From Haliscomenobacteraceae bacterium (GTDB lineage Bacteria; Bacteroidota; Bacteroidia; Chitinophagales; Saprospiraceae), in assembly GCA_947501115.1 (NCBI GenBank), contig CANMVX010000004.1, forward strand, positions 1 to 64,000: a stretch of 64,000 nt of DNA, in the 5' to 3' direction. Shown here in pieces: positions 16,192 through 24,385 of the stretch (the stretch's first letter is position 1; each line of letters opens with the position of its first letter). Made by a program: the position numbers and the translations under genes. Under the pieces are notes generated by a model. The model did no database searches and was not told where the DNA came from. It saw only the letters and a list, made by a program, of their open reading frames with translations.

Positions 16192-17409
16192 TTATTTTAC
16201 GCCATCGAAAAGCCAGTTGGCCAAAGCCTGTCTGTTGGAAGGCAAAATAAATCGCTGTTGATCGAAGTTATTCCTCAAGTTGCCGAGTTCAATATAAATA
16301 GCTGGCATGGGCGCATTTTCAAGAGAGTATAATTCGCGGCTCGATAAGGTCCCTTTATAAACACCCGTTGAGCGGTTCTCCTTGTATTTTTCGCTGAATG
16401 TTTTATGAATATTATTGGCCATTTGATGTGAAATTTGACTGTTCGCCTGATGGTATAGAAAAAGGTCAACCTGTTGTTCTGTATGCCTTGAATCAACATG
16501 AATTTCTAAAAGATACTGACCATTAGGTGCTATTTTTTTATTTTTTTCGTACAATGATTTTACTACATCTATCCGCTGTTCCAATCTTTTTAGTTGACTC
16601 AGAGGGATTTTTTCACCGCCCCATACCGTTTCATCTCTATCGCAAAGTAATATTTCGTCATCTCTGATACCATCATTTCCATCCCGGGTAATCATGTAGG
16701 ACATAGCTCCTTCCTGAATAAGTTTCCTGCAGAGTCGCAAGCCAACATCATAAGCATATTCGTCTTCACAAAGCGTATGACCATTTTTCACCACCTGAGC
16801 ACCAGGATCAGGCCCGCCGTGGCCACTGATAATATAAAATATTTTACCTTTTAAAACATCAGAGAGGATCGGCGTTGATTCATATTTTCCAAAAATTGGG
16901 AACCCCTTTTCATTGGAGGTAACAGAGGTAACTGGTAAATTACATGGGGTAAAATGGTGCGGAATCCATAGCATTTTATCCGTTTGAAATGACTTTGGTT
17001 TTATGCCAGCTGAAACTAGTTGTTCATTGTATTTTTCAATTTCCTTTGCTTTCTCAAACTCCGTGATCCCTAAGCTTGATCTTATTGATTTACCGTCAAA
17101 GCCAACCTGTTTAATAGGCAAAAGGTAAGTTTTATCAAGGATTAGATTAGCCTCGGAAGATAAATTATTTAGGGAAAGAAATTTTTCCTCATTACATGAG
17201 TGGGTATCTAAATGGTAACGGACTAATAATTTTTTTATCCCATCTCCTTGTTTTGCCTTCACCGTTAACCAGTCTTCCTTGATATTTGCAGAAGATAGCA
17301 GCATAACTATGGCAAAGATTGACGATAGTAGTTTATATTTGTGTTCATGAATAAATCTAGGAGGAGTTTTCTTTTTTAAGAAATTGAATATGAAGGATTT
17401 ACATTTCAT
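16192..17409 (-). CDS. N-acetylmuramoyl-L-alanine amidase (Amidase_3)
   Basis: A peptidoglycan amidase that cuts the lactyl-L-Ala bond. From the ATG at 17409 it has 405 residues: a basic N-terminus and one hydrophobic segment (LLSSIFAIVMLLSSANI), a poorly defined middle region with a LysM-like flavour (WLTVKAKQGDGIKKLLVRYH), and a C-terminal Amidase_3 domain with zinc-site candidates in IISGHGG, CEDEYAYDVG and LEIHVD and a catalytic Glu in IYIELGNLRN. It acts in the periplasm. The ORF track start (17493) would overlap ccmB by more than 100 bases; even the chosen start overlaps it by 20, so the true start may be further inside. The stop is 5 bases from the convergent helicase-like gene. Confidence 0.85.
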   Translation of the reverse strand: MKCKSFIFNFLKKKTPPRFIHEHKYKLLSSIFAIVMLLSSANIKEDWLTVKAKQGDGIKKLLVRYHLDTHSCNEEKFLSLNNLSSEANLILDKTYLLPIKQVGFDGKSIRSSLGITEFEKAKEIEKYNEQLVSAGIKPKSFQTDKMLWIPHHFTPCNLPVTSVTSNEKGFPIFGKYESTPILSDVLKGKIFYIISGHGGPDPGAQVVKNGHTLCEDEYAYDVGLRLCRKLIQEGAMSYMITRDGNDGIRDDEILLCDRDETVWGGEKIPLSQLKRLEQRIDVVKSLYEKNKKIAPNGQYLLEIHVDSRHTEQQVDLFLYHQANSQISHQMANNIHKTFSEKYKENRSTGVYKGTLSSRELYSLENAPMPAIYIELGNLRNNFDQQRFILPSNRQALANWLFDGVK

Positions 17410-18049
17410 TTTATTGTTGTTGCGAAAAGAGTTTTTGTTAGAGTTCAGAACTCGTTCTGCTATCAGCGGTATATTTTTGTATGTAATTTCCACTTTATTT
17501 GTTGTTTATGAAACTTTTATCAAGATACAACCCAATGTATGGAATACCCTTTTCTGGATTATTCTATTGTTTGTTGCCGTTAACGCCATGGTCAAAAGTT
17601 TTGTTCAGGAAAAAGGAAACAGGGTGCTGTATTATTACAGTTTATTGAACCCATCCCATGTTTTAATAGCAAAGATAGTTTATAATACCTTGTTACTATT
17701 AGTATTAAGTTTATTAATATGGGGTTTATTTATATTTTTCGGTGATAATCCTGTAAAAGATATAGGTTTATTTCTACTTATTTTGTTTTTAGGAAGTTTT
17801 GGATTTTCGGTTACTTTCACCTTTTTAGCCTCATTAGTGGCGGCGAGTAATCAAAGTTCCACGCTGCTAGCCGTATTAAGTTTCCCATTAATAATACCGA
17901 TTATATTGATGTTAGTAAAAATATCGGCGCACGCATTAAGGCTTATACAAGACACAGCAGTTAGCGGTGACCTTGCGATATTAGTAGCCATAGACTTATT
18001 ATTATGTGGGGTTGCATTGTTGTTATTTCCATTCATCTGGAGAGATTAA
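17390..18049 (+). CDS. ccmB: Heme exporter protein CcmB
   Basis: The membrane component of the CcmABCD complex of system I cytochrome c maturation, which releases heme-loaded CcmE. The 219 residues (ATG at 17390) contain about six membrane segments and the family's opening MKDLHFILLLLRKEFLLEFRTRSAISG, QEKGNRVLYYYSLLNPSHVLIAKIVYN and a C-terminal LLFPFIWRD. ccmC follows after 10 bases. No ccmA is in the window, so the ATPase must be elsewhere. The 5' end overlaps that of the divergent amidase gene. Confidence 0.92.
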   Translation: MKDLHFILLLLRKEFLLEFRTRSAISGIFLYVISTLFVVYETFIKIQPNVWNTLFWIILLFVAVNAMVKSFVQEKGNRVLYYYSLLNPSHVLIAKIVYNTLLLLVLSLLIWGLFIFFGDNPVKDIGLFLLILFLGSFGFSVTFTFLASLVAASNQSSTLLAVLSFPLIIPIILMLVKISAHALRLIQDTAVSGDLAILVAIDLLLCGVALLLFPFIWRD

Positions 18050-18059
18050 ATGAATTATC

Positions 18060-19115
18060 ATGATTGAAAAGGGCAAAATTTGGAAATTTTCAGGGGTTAT
18101 TTTAATCGTTTATGTCATCATAGCGGGTTTATTAATTCCCTTAAAATCAGGTATTGAATCTGTCGAACCTTCTTATGGAAATGCGGGAGAAACTTTAAAA
18201 ATTCAAGTAACAGGTTACAATACGCATTTTAAAGAAGCTGGCAATTCTCTTCGAGCCTGGTTAAAATGGGAAAACGGGAAAGCTATTGCGGCTACGGAAA
18301 TGGTCGCATTAGATGAAAGGAGAATGAATTTGACCTTTTCCATTCCTAATAATTTACCTGAAAATACAGAAGTTCAGGCAGTTACCCTCTTAATTGATAG
18401 TGAGGCAGACGGCACCTCCGTGTTGCCCTCAGCGATTTTTTTAACGCAGACAGAGAAAGTATTAGCTGCAGAGGAAGTTCAATGGGTTAAACCAGGTGAT
18501 TTTTCAAATAATGGACAGATAACTTTTCCGTTCAGGAATATTTTGGGCGAAACCATTCGGAACACATATTTTCATGTGCCGCTCTGGTTTGGTATGATGT
18601 TCCTTTTTTTATTTGCAGTTATTCATAGTATTAAATATTTGAGAAAGGGGGACGCTGAATCTGACTTAAAAGCAGAAGCTTATACCCAAACGGGCATATT
18701 TTATGGATTACTTGGTCTCATAACCGGTGCTCTTTGGGCAAAAAATACCTGGGGCGCCTATTGGAGTTGGGATATAAAACAGAATATGACAGTGGTTGCC
18801 TTATTAATCTATGCTGCCTATTTTATTTTAAGAGCTTCTTTTGAAGATCCTGAGAAGAGAGCGAGAGTTTGTGCAGCTTATGGGATTTTTGCGTTTTCTA
18901 CCCTCATTCCCCTGATATATGTGATTCCAAGACTTACCGATAGCCTTCATCCGGGTTCGGGGGGAAATCCAGCTTTTGGTTCCCAGGATTTGGACAATAC
19001 GATGCGCATGGTTTTTTATCCGGCAGTTATCGGTTTTACTCTGTTTGGATTTTGGCTAAGTTCTCTCCAATTCAGGTATCTAAGACTTCAAAAATTAAGG
19101 GAAGATGTCGATTAG
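18060..19115 (+). CDS. ccmC: Heme handling protein CcmC with a periplasmic insert
   Basis: CcmC passes heme to CcmE using a tryptophan-rich periplasmic loop. The signature is present as WGAYWSWDIKQNMT (about residue 230), flanked by heme-ligand His candidates in YFHVPLWFGMMF and RLTDSLHPG. At 351 residues it is about 100 longer than classical CcmC. The excess is a hydrophilic block between membrane segment 1 (residues 8-27) and segment 2 (about 170), containing VEPSYGNAGETLKIQVTGYN, which looks like a small Ig-like domain. This arrangement is known to me from Bacteroidota. It is co-transcribed with ccmB and probably the small ccmD-like gene. Confidence 0.92.
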   Translation: MIEKGKIWKFSGVILIVYVIIAGLLIPLKSGIESVEPSYGNAGETLKIQVTGYNTHFKEAGNSLRAWLKWENGKAIAATEMVALDERRMNLTFSIPNNLPENTEVQAVTLLIDSEADGTSVLPSAIFLTQTEKVLAAEEVQWVKPGDFSNNGQITFPFRNILGETIRNTYFHVPLWFGMMFLFLFAVIHSIKYLRKGDAESDLKAEAYTQTGIFYGLLGLITGALWAKNTWGAYWSWDIKQNMTVVALLIYAAYFILRASFEDPEKRARVCAAYGIFAFSTLIPLIYVIPRLTDSLHPGSGGNPAFGSQDLDNTMRMVFYPAVIGFTLFGFWLSSLQFRYLRLQKLREDVD

Positions 19116-19221
19116 GTGATTTTTATCATTCTTTTTATGAAAATAATCAGTCATTTTACCCTCAGTATGAAACAATTTTGTACTCAATATTTTTTAAAAT
19201 ATAACCTTTAACCTTAATTTC

Positions 19222-19428
19222 ATGAGCCGATTTCTTCTAATAGTTTTTATGTCGTTCATTTCCATTTTTTCAGCTTCAGCAGCTAACGCTGATTTTATGA
19301 GAAGTATTGGAAAAATTTATGTGGTTGTCGGGGTAATGTTGTTATTGTTTATAGGAATAACCTTTTACTTAATTTTAATTGACCGCCGCCTTACCAAATT
19401 TGAAAACCAAATAAAATCAGATGAGTAA
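19222..19428 (+). CDS. ccmD: CcmD-like small membrane protein
   Basis: A 68-residue protein with an N-terminal hydrophobic segment that may be a signal peptide (ending ASAANA), then RSIGKIYVVVGVMLLLFIGITFY as one membrane helix and a short charged tail DRRLTKFENQIK. Size, topology and position directly after ccmB-ccmC identify it as CcmD, which stabilizes the CcmABC heme-loading complex. Its last 8 bases overlap the start of the glutamate dehydrogenase gene, so translation is probably coupled. Confidence 0.8.
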   Translation: MSRFLLIVFMSFISIFSASAANADFMRSIGKIYVVVGVMLLLFIGITFYLILIDRRLTKFENQIKSDE

Positions 19429-20842
19429 CCAGTTTAGTTTTTTTGACAGCGTAAATGTCTATTTTGACAGAGCAGCTGAGCATACAGGCTTGCCTCCAGG
19501 GCTTTTACAACAAATTAAAGTTTGTAATGCCGTATTCCAAATTAACTTCCCAGTTAAAATAAAAGGAGAAGTAAAGGTTATTGAAGCCTACAGAGTTCAA
19601 CATAGTCATCATAGGACGCCAACAAAGGGAGGTATCCGTTATAGTAACCATGTTTCTCAGGACGAAGTGATGGCATTAGCTGCATTGATGACCTATAAAT
19701 GTGCTATTGTCGATGTTCCTTATGGTGGTGCAAAGGGTGGTGTTAAAATCAGTCCCTGGGAATACACAGAGGAAGAACTCGAAAAAATTACCAGGAGATA
19801 TACTACTGAGTTGATTAAGCGAAATCTTATAGGTCCGGCGATTGACGTTCCTGCACCAGATTACGGCACAGGCCCAAGAGAAATGGCCTGGATTTATGAT
19901 ACCTACAGAACCTTCAAAGGGGACGAATTGGATGCAGCAGGTTGTGTAACAGGAAAACCTGTAAATCAACAAGGTATTCGGGGAAGAACGGAGGCAACCG
20001 GTAGAGGTGTTTTTTATGGCATTCGCGAAGCTTGTTCTTTTGCCGAGGATATGGAGAAAATTGGATTGACTCCCGGTGCCGCTGGTAAAACCATGATTAT
20101 TCAGGGAATGGGTAATGTTGGTTCCTATACAGGTATGATTTCTCAGGATGAGGGGCAAATTAAAATTATAGGTATTGGTGAGGCGGAAGGGGCAATCTAT
20201 CACCCTGATGGTATCGATGTCCATGCTTTATTAGCTTATAGAAAGGCAAATGGTACTATTATTGGCTTTCCCGCATTGAAAACTTTTGAAAAGAAGGATA
20301 GGGAATTAATATTGGAACAACCTTGCGATATTCTGGTGCCCGCCGCTTTGGAAAGTGTAATCACAGCAGATAATGTTGACAATATAAAGGCTAAGATTAT
20401 TGCCGAGGCTGCAAATGGTCCTATTACGGCTCCCGCTCAGGAAAAATTGCTAGCAAAAGGTACTATCATTATTCCCGATGTTTATTTAAATGCAGGGGGT
20501 GTTACCGTTTCTTACTTCGAATGGTTGAAAAATCTATCTCACATGCGTTTTGGTAGAATGGAGAAAAGATTTAATCAAAATCAATTAACTCAGGTGATTC
20601 ATCTGGTAGAGGAATTAACGGGTAGAAACGTGAATGAAAAAGAATTTGCCTTAATTGCCAGAGGGGCAGATGAAATCGACCTCGTTCGGTCTGGTTTAGA
20701 GGAAACTATGATCAATGCTTATCGCGAAATAAGAGAGGTCATGGTAAATAATCCAGCTATTCCAGATCTTAGAACCGCCGCATTTGTCAATGCAATTAAT
20801 AAAATAAGCAGTGATTATAATTCATTAGGTATATTTCCTTAA
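19421..20842 (+). CDS. Glu/Leu/Phe/Val dehydrogenase, probably glutamate dehydrogenase
   Basis: A 473-residue NAD(P)-dependent amino acid dehydrogenase that interconverts glutamate and 2-oxoglutarate plus ammonium. The substrate domain has HRTPTKGGIRYS and the catalytic-lysine region YKCAIVDVPYGGAKGGV, with PAPDYGTGPREMAWI following. The Rossmann part has IIQGMGNVGSYTG and AEAANGPITAPA. Length suits the hexameric GDH subfamily with a short insert. It overlaps the ccmD-like gene by 8 bases. A long inverted repeat follows the gene, and then an Lrp/AsnC regulator, a family that commonly controls amino-acid enzymes. Confidence 0.92.
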   Translation: MSNQFSFFDSVNVYFDRAAEHTGLPPGLLQQIKVCNAVFQINFPVKIKGEVKVIEAYRVQHSHHRTPTKGGIRYSNHVSQDEVMALAALMTYKCAIVDVPYGGAKGGVKISPWEYTEEELEKITRRYTTELIKRNLIGPAIDVPAPDYGTGPREMAWIYDTYRTFKGDELDAAGCVTGKPVNQQGIRGRTEATGRGVFYGIREACSFAEDMEKIGLTPGAAGKTMIIQGMGNVGSYTGMISQDEGQIKIIGIGEAEGAIYHPDGIDVHALLAYRKANGTIIGFPALKTFEKKDRELILEQPCDILVPAALESVITADNVDNIKAKIIAEAANGPITAPAQEKLLAKGTIIIPDVYLNAGGVTVSYFEWLKNLSHMRFGRMEKRFNQNQLTQVIHLVEELTGRNVNEKEFALIARGADEIDLVRSGLEETMINAYREIREVMVNNPAIPDLRTAAFVNAINKISSDYNSLGIFP

Positions 20843-20857
20843 TATACTCTTTTTGCC

Positions 20858-20903
20858 ATACGCTAAAATTTAATTGGGAATTAACATTTAAATTTTAGCG
20901 TAT
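20858..20903. promoter_or_regulatory. 16-bp perfect inverted repeat between gdh and lrp
   Basis: ATACGCTAAAATTTAA (20858-20873) and TTAAATTTTAGCGTAT (20888-20903) are perfect reverse complements around a 14-base loop, 15 bases after the gdh stop and 53 before the lrp-like ATG. There is no clean T-run after it, so it may be an Lrp-type operator, an mRNA-stabilizing hairpin or a weak terminator. Confidence 0.7.
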
Positions 20904-20956
20904 TTGTAATATTATTTGTTCTTTTGCGTTTATTTTTTAAAAACAACGAGTAACCC

Positions 20957-21454
20957 ATGAATAATTTACCTGCACAAGAGTCTTTAGAAAAGTTAGATAA
21001 AACTGATTTAAAAATTTTACATATTCTTCAGGAAAATAGTAAAATAACTAATCTTGATTTGTCTAAAAAAATTGGGTTGTCGCCAGCCCCAACCTTGGAA
21101 AGGGTTAAAAAACTGGAGAACACAGAAATCATTCAGAGTTATCATGCAAAAGTGAATCAGCAAGCCATTGGTTTGAATGTAAAGACTTTCGTTCAGGTTT
21201 CTTTAGCTTGGCAAAAAGACAATGCCCTAAATAATTTTATGGCAAAAGTGCAAGAGATCGACGAAATTGTAGAGTGTTATATTATTACCGGAGAAGCTGA
21301 CTTTTTAATGAAAATTGTTTGTAAAGATATTCCGACCTACGAACAACTCCTTTTTAAAACCCTTTCTCAAATAGAGGAGATTGAAAGACTCAAAACGTTA
21401 ATGACGCTTTCTACCATAAAGGATTCTTCCGTTCTACCTTTCAAATACGATTAA
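20957..21454 (+). CDS. Lrp/AsnC family transcriptional regulator
   Basis: A 165-residue regulator with an N-terminal winged HTH (KLDKTDLKILHILQENSKIT, DLSKKIGLSPAPTLERVKKLE) and a C-terminal RAM/AsnC ligand-binding domain (VKTFVQVSLAW, EIVECYIITGEADFLMKIVC). Such proteins form octamers and respond to amino acids. Its place after glutamate dehydrogenase, with a strong inverted repeat upstream, suggests it regulates itself and perhaps gdh. It converges with the small secreted protein gene at 21467, leaving 12 bases. Confidence 0.93.
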   Translation: MNNLPAQESLEKLDKTDLKILHILQENSKITNLDLSKKIGLSPAPTLERVKKLENTEIIQSYHAKVNQQAIGLNVKTFVQVSLAWQKDNALNNFMAKVQEIDEIVECYIITGEADFLMKIVCKDIPTYEQLLFKTLSQIEEIERLKTLMTLSTIKDSSVLPFKYD

Positions 21455-21466
21455 TTCTCTTCTCCC

Positions 21467-21850
21467 TCAAGGAGGACACGAGTCAGCATTAACAAAAATA
21501 GAAGACGATTTAAAGGCAAAGTAAGGCAATAGCGTTACTTTGTCTATATATTTCATAATCACATATATTTCATAACGTCCCGGCCATGGAAGTGGTATAG
21601 CTCTCTGGTCTATGGGAGTATGCCAACTCCTGAATCCTTCCTTATGGATGGCATACCAGGTATATACCGTTCCTGCATTTTCCGGTATTCTTATGTTGGG
21701 TACAGATGATATTTTGACCTGAGCCACGTTTTCCTGGCCAAAACCCGCGCAAAATGGTTTGTTTTCAACTAGTTTTATTCTAACTACTTGTGCATCAAGT
21801 TTAAGTGAGAAAATAGATAAACATAAAATAGGAATAAATAATCTGTACAT
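21467..21850 (-). CDS. Small secreted protein of unknown function
   Basis: A 127-residue exported protein from the ATG at 21850, which gives a clean signal peptide (MYRLFIPILCLSIFSLKLDAQ). The ORF track's ten extra residues are unlikely. The mature part is one compact beta-rich domain with two cysteines (PFCAGFGQENVAQVKISSV ... NADSCPP) and aromatic motifs TVYTWYAIHKEG and WPGRYEIYVIMKY that look like an Ig/PKD-type fold. No enzyme motif or sorting domain was recognised. It is an isolated gene between convergent lrp and the divergent peptidase. Confidence 0.6.
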   Translation of the reverse strand: MYRLFIPILCLSIFSLKLDAQVVRIKLVENKPFCAGFGQENVAQVKISSVPNIRIPENAGTVYTWYAIHKEGFRSWHTPIDQRAIPLPWPGRYEIYVIMKYIDKVTLLPYFAFKSSSIFVNADSCPP

Positions 21851-21970
21851 ATCATAATATATATAGACAAATATATACAAATTAAAATAAAAACATATAT
21901 TAAAGTTTGTTTTGATGTGTTCTCTTTTTTAATTGAAAAGGCTATATTGGGACAAAATAATAATGGATTT

Positions 21971-24385
21971 ATGAAAACGAATTTTCCTCTTCGGGTTAAT
22001 CTGATAGTATCAGTCTTATTCCTGTTCATTGCCTCCTTTTTATCAGCACAGAATAATAAAATTCAAGCCCTTGATTTAAAAGCTATTATGTCTGGTGAGA
22101 AATATATAGGTTATTCGCCGGAGGGCATTTTCTGGCACCCGAACAGTAAAGAAATTTTCTTTTCATGGAATCCTGATAATGATTCATTGAGAAGTACCTA
22201 TCAGGTGAAGGCGCCATTTTCAACTGCACCAGTCAAATTAGCCGCCGATAAGTGGCTGGCTTTTCCACCAGGAGGTGTAATATCTAAAAATAAAGGGCTA
22301 AGGTTCATTTTAAGGGAGGGAGATATTTATAAACAAATTTTGCCCGATGGGCCGCTCACTCCCTTTGTTATTTCTTCGGACAGGGAATTGAATATAGCTT
22401 TTGCAAAAGGTGATTCTATGTTGACTTTTCAACGAAATAATAATCTTTTCGCTATCCATTTATTTGACGGTTCAATGCGTCAACTCACTCATTTTACAGA
22501 AGTAAAACCTGCTACTCCTGCTTTAAAAAACACGGCAGAGCAATGGCTTGAAAAGGAACAGCTCGATTTATTTGATGTGTTGGAGGACAGAAAAGCGATA
22601 GCAGATAAAAGAAAGAGGGAGGAACCCAAATCTAATCTTTATTTGCCTAAACCTTTTTTTCTGCAGAACAAAAGATTGGTGCAAATGTCCCATAGTCCTG
22701 ACTTAAAATTTGTTGCTTGCAAATTGGTAACAGAAAATGCGGGTAAAGAAACTCAAGTGCCTGATTTTGTTACTAATTCAGGTTTTACAACCAATCTCCG
22801 CTCCAGAGAAAAAGTTGGCTTTCCTCAGCCTACTTACGAGATGGGTGTGTTCTTAACAGAAAAAGATTCGTTTTATACGCTGAATGTTAAGAAATTATCA
22901 GGTATTTATAAAAAGCCGGAATATCTAAAATGGTATCAGGATCCAAAAAATCCTTTTGTCGATACCTTTCCTGAGCCAAAACCTGTCGTTATCAACGGCC
23001 CAGTCTGGAGTAGTAAAAATCAACCCCTTTTTGTAGTTCGTTCCTTAGATCATAAAGATAGATGGTTGGTTTTATTAGATCCTGCCAGTGGAAAATGGGA
23101 GGAAATCGATCATCAACACGACACTGCATGGATTGGCGGCCCTGGTATTGAAAGTTATGACCAGGCGGTGGGTAATATAGAATGGTTGCCCAATGGGGAG
23201 CAATTTTACTTTCAATCTGAAAAAACGGGATTTTCTCATCTCTATTTGTACGATGTAAAATCTAAATCTGTTACACAGCTAACTTCAGGTTCTTTTGAAG
23301 TCTTAAATACCCGTTTATCTCTTGACGGACAACATATTTATTTGACTGCCAATGCGGAAGGACCTCATCAGCAACATTTTTATAAACTCAATATTGCGGG
23401 TAAAAATCTGGTGAAATTGACCTCCGGGGTTGGAAATGCAGAGGTAACTATTTCGCCGGACGAAAAATATTTAGCTATCAGATTTTCTTCCTCCAATACA
23501 CCCTGGGAACTTTTTGTTCAAGAAAATAAACCTAATGCCAAAACTATTCAAATTACGCATTCTACGTCGGATGCCTTTAGGTCATATTCCTGGAGAAAGC
23601 CTGAAATTGTTTGGTTTAAGGCCCAGGATGGTGAAAATGTGTCTGCTCGATGGTATAAACCAGAGGCAAAGGTAAGCCATAAAGGTGCCGTTATTTTTGT
23701 TCATGGCGCGGGGTATCTACAAAATGTTCATGAATGGTGGAGTACTTATTACCGAGAGTATATGTTTCATAATCTTTTAGTTGATAAAGGATATACCGTG
23801 CTCGATATTGATTATAGAGGGAGTGCAGGTTATGGAAGAGATTGGAGGACAGGTATTTACAGATATATGGGTGGTAAAGATTTGTCAGATCAGGTAGATG
23901 GTGCCAAATTCCTTATCGAAAAACATAACATAGACTCTTCAAGAATAGGTATCTACGGTGGTTCTTATGGCGGTTTTATAACCCTTATGGCGCTGTTCAA
24001 TGAAAATAATACTTTCAAAAGTGGAGCTGCTCTGAGATCAGTTACCGATTGGGCACATTATAATCATGGCTATACCTCCAATATATTGAATGTTCCTTCT
24101 CTAGATCCTATAGCTTACAAGAGAAGTTCGCCGATGTATTTTGCAGATGGATTAAAAGGGAATCTGCTCATGTTGCACGGTATGGTGGACGTAAATGTTC
24201 ATTTTCAAGATATTGTGCGCCTGTCTCAAAGATTGATTGAGCTGGGTAAGGAAAATTGGGAACTGGCCGTTTTTCCGATGGAGGATCACGGTTTTGTGGA
24301 AACAACCAGTTGGCTGGATGAATATAGAAGGATTTTACAACTATTTGATAAAACCATAGCAAAACCTGAAAGTGAGAAAAAGTAA
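21971..24385 (+). CDS. Secreted S9 family serine peptidase (prolyl oligopeptidase type)
   Basis: An 804-residue exported peptidase, starting at the ATG at 21971 that opens a signal peptide ending FLSAQ. The N-terminal about 550 residues form a beta-propeller (WLPNGEQFYFQSEKTGFSHLY repeats), followed by an alpha/beta hydrolase domain. The nucleophile Ser is in IYGGSYGGF, the Asp in HGMVDVNVHFQD and the His in EDHGFVETTSW. It probably trims peptides in the periplasm; dipeptidyl-peptidase or acylaminoacyl-peptidase specificity cannot be told. It overlaps the TonB receptor gene by 14 bases, so they form one operon, perhaps feeding peptides or their metal complexes to the receptor (inference). Confidence 0.9.
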   Translation: MKTNFPLRVNLIVSVLFLFIASFLSAQNNKIQALDLKAIMSGEKYIGYSPEGIFWHPNSKEIFFSWNPDNDSLRSTYQVKAPFSTAPVKLAADKWLAFPPGGVISKNKGLRFILREGDIYKQILPDGPLTPFVISSDRELNIAFAKGDSMLTFQRNNNLFAIHLFDGSMRQLTHFTEVKPATPALKNTAEQWLEKEQLDLFDVLEDRKAIADKRKREEPKSNLYLPKPFFLQNKRLVQMSHSPDLKFVACKLVTENAGKETQVPDFVTNSGFTTNLRSREKVGFPQPTYEMGVFLTEKDSFYTLNVKKLSGIYKKPEYLKWYQDPKNPFVDTFPEPKPVVINGPVWSSKNQPLFVVRSLDHKDRWLVLLDPASGKWEEIDHQHDTAWIGGPGIESYDQAVGNIEWLPNGEQFYFQSEKTGFSHLYLYDVKSKSVTQLTSGSFEVLNTRLSLDGQHIYLTANAEGPHQQHFYKLNIAGKNLVKLTSGVGNAEVTISPDEKYLAIRFSSSNTPWELFVQENKPNAKTIQITHSTSDAFRSYSWRKPEIVWFKAQDGENVSARWYKPEAKVSHKGAVIFVHGAGYLQNVHEWWSTYYREYMFHNLLVDKGYTVLDIDYRGSAGYGRDWRTGIYRYMGGKDLSDQVDGAKFLIEKHNIDSSRIGIYGGSYGGFITLMALFNENNTFKSGAALRSVTDWAHYNHGYTSNILNVPSLDPIAYKRSSPMYFADGLKGNLLMLHGMVDVNVHFQDIVRLSQRLIELGKENWELAVFPMEDHGFVETTSWLDEYRRILQLFDKTIAKPESEKK

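Noticed and set aside
19676-20224. 182-residue minus-strand ORF
   Set aside because: It is antisense to the glutamate dehydrogenase core and has no recognisable motif.
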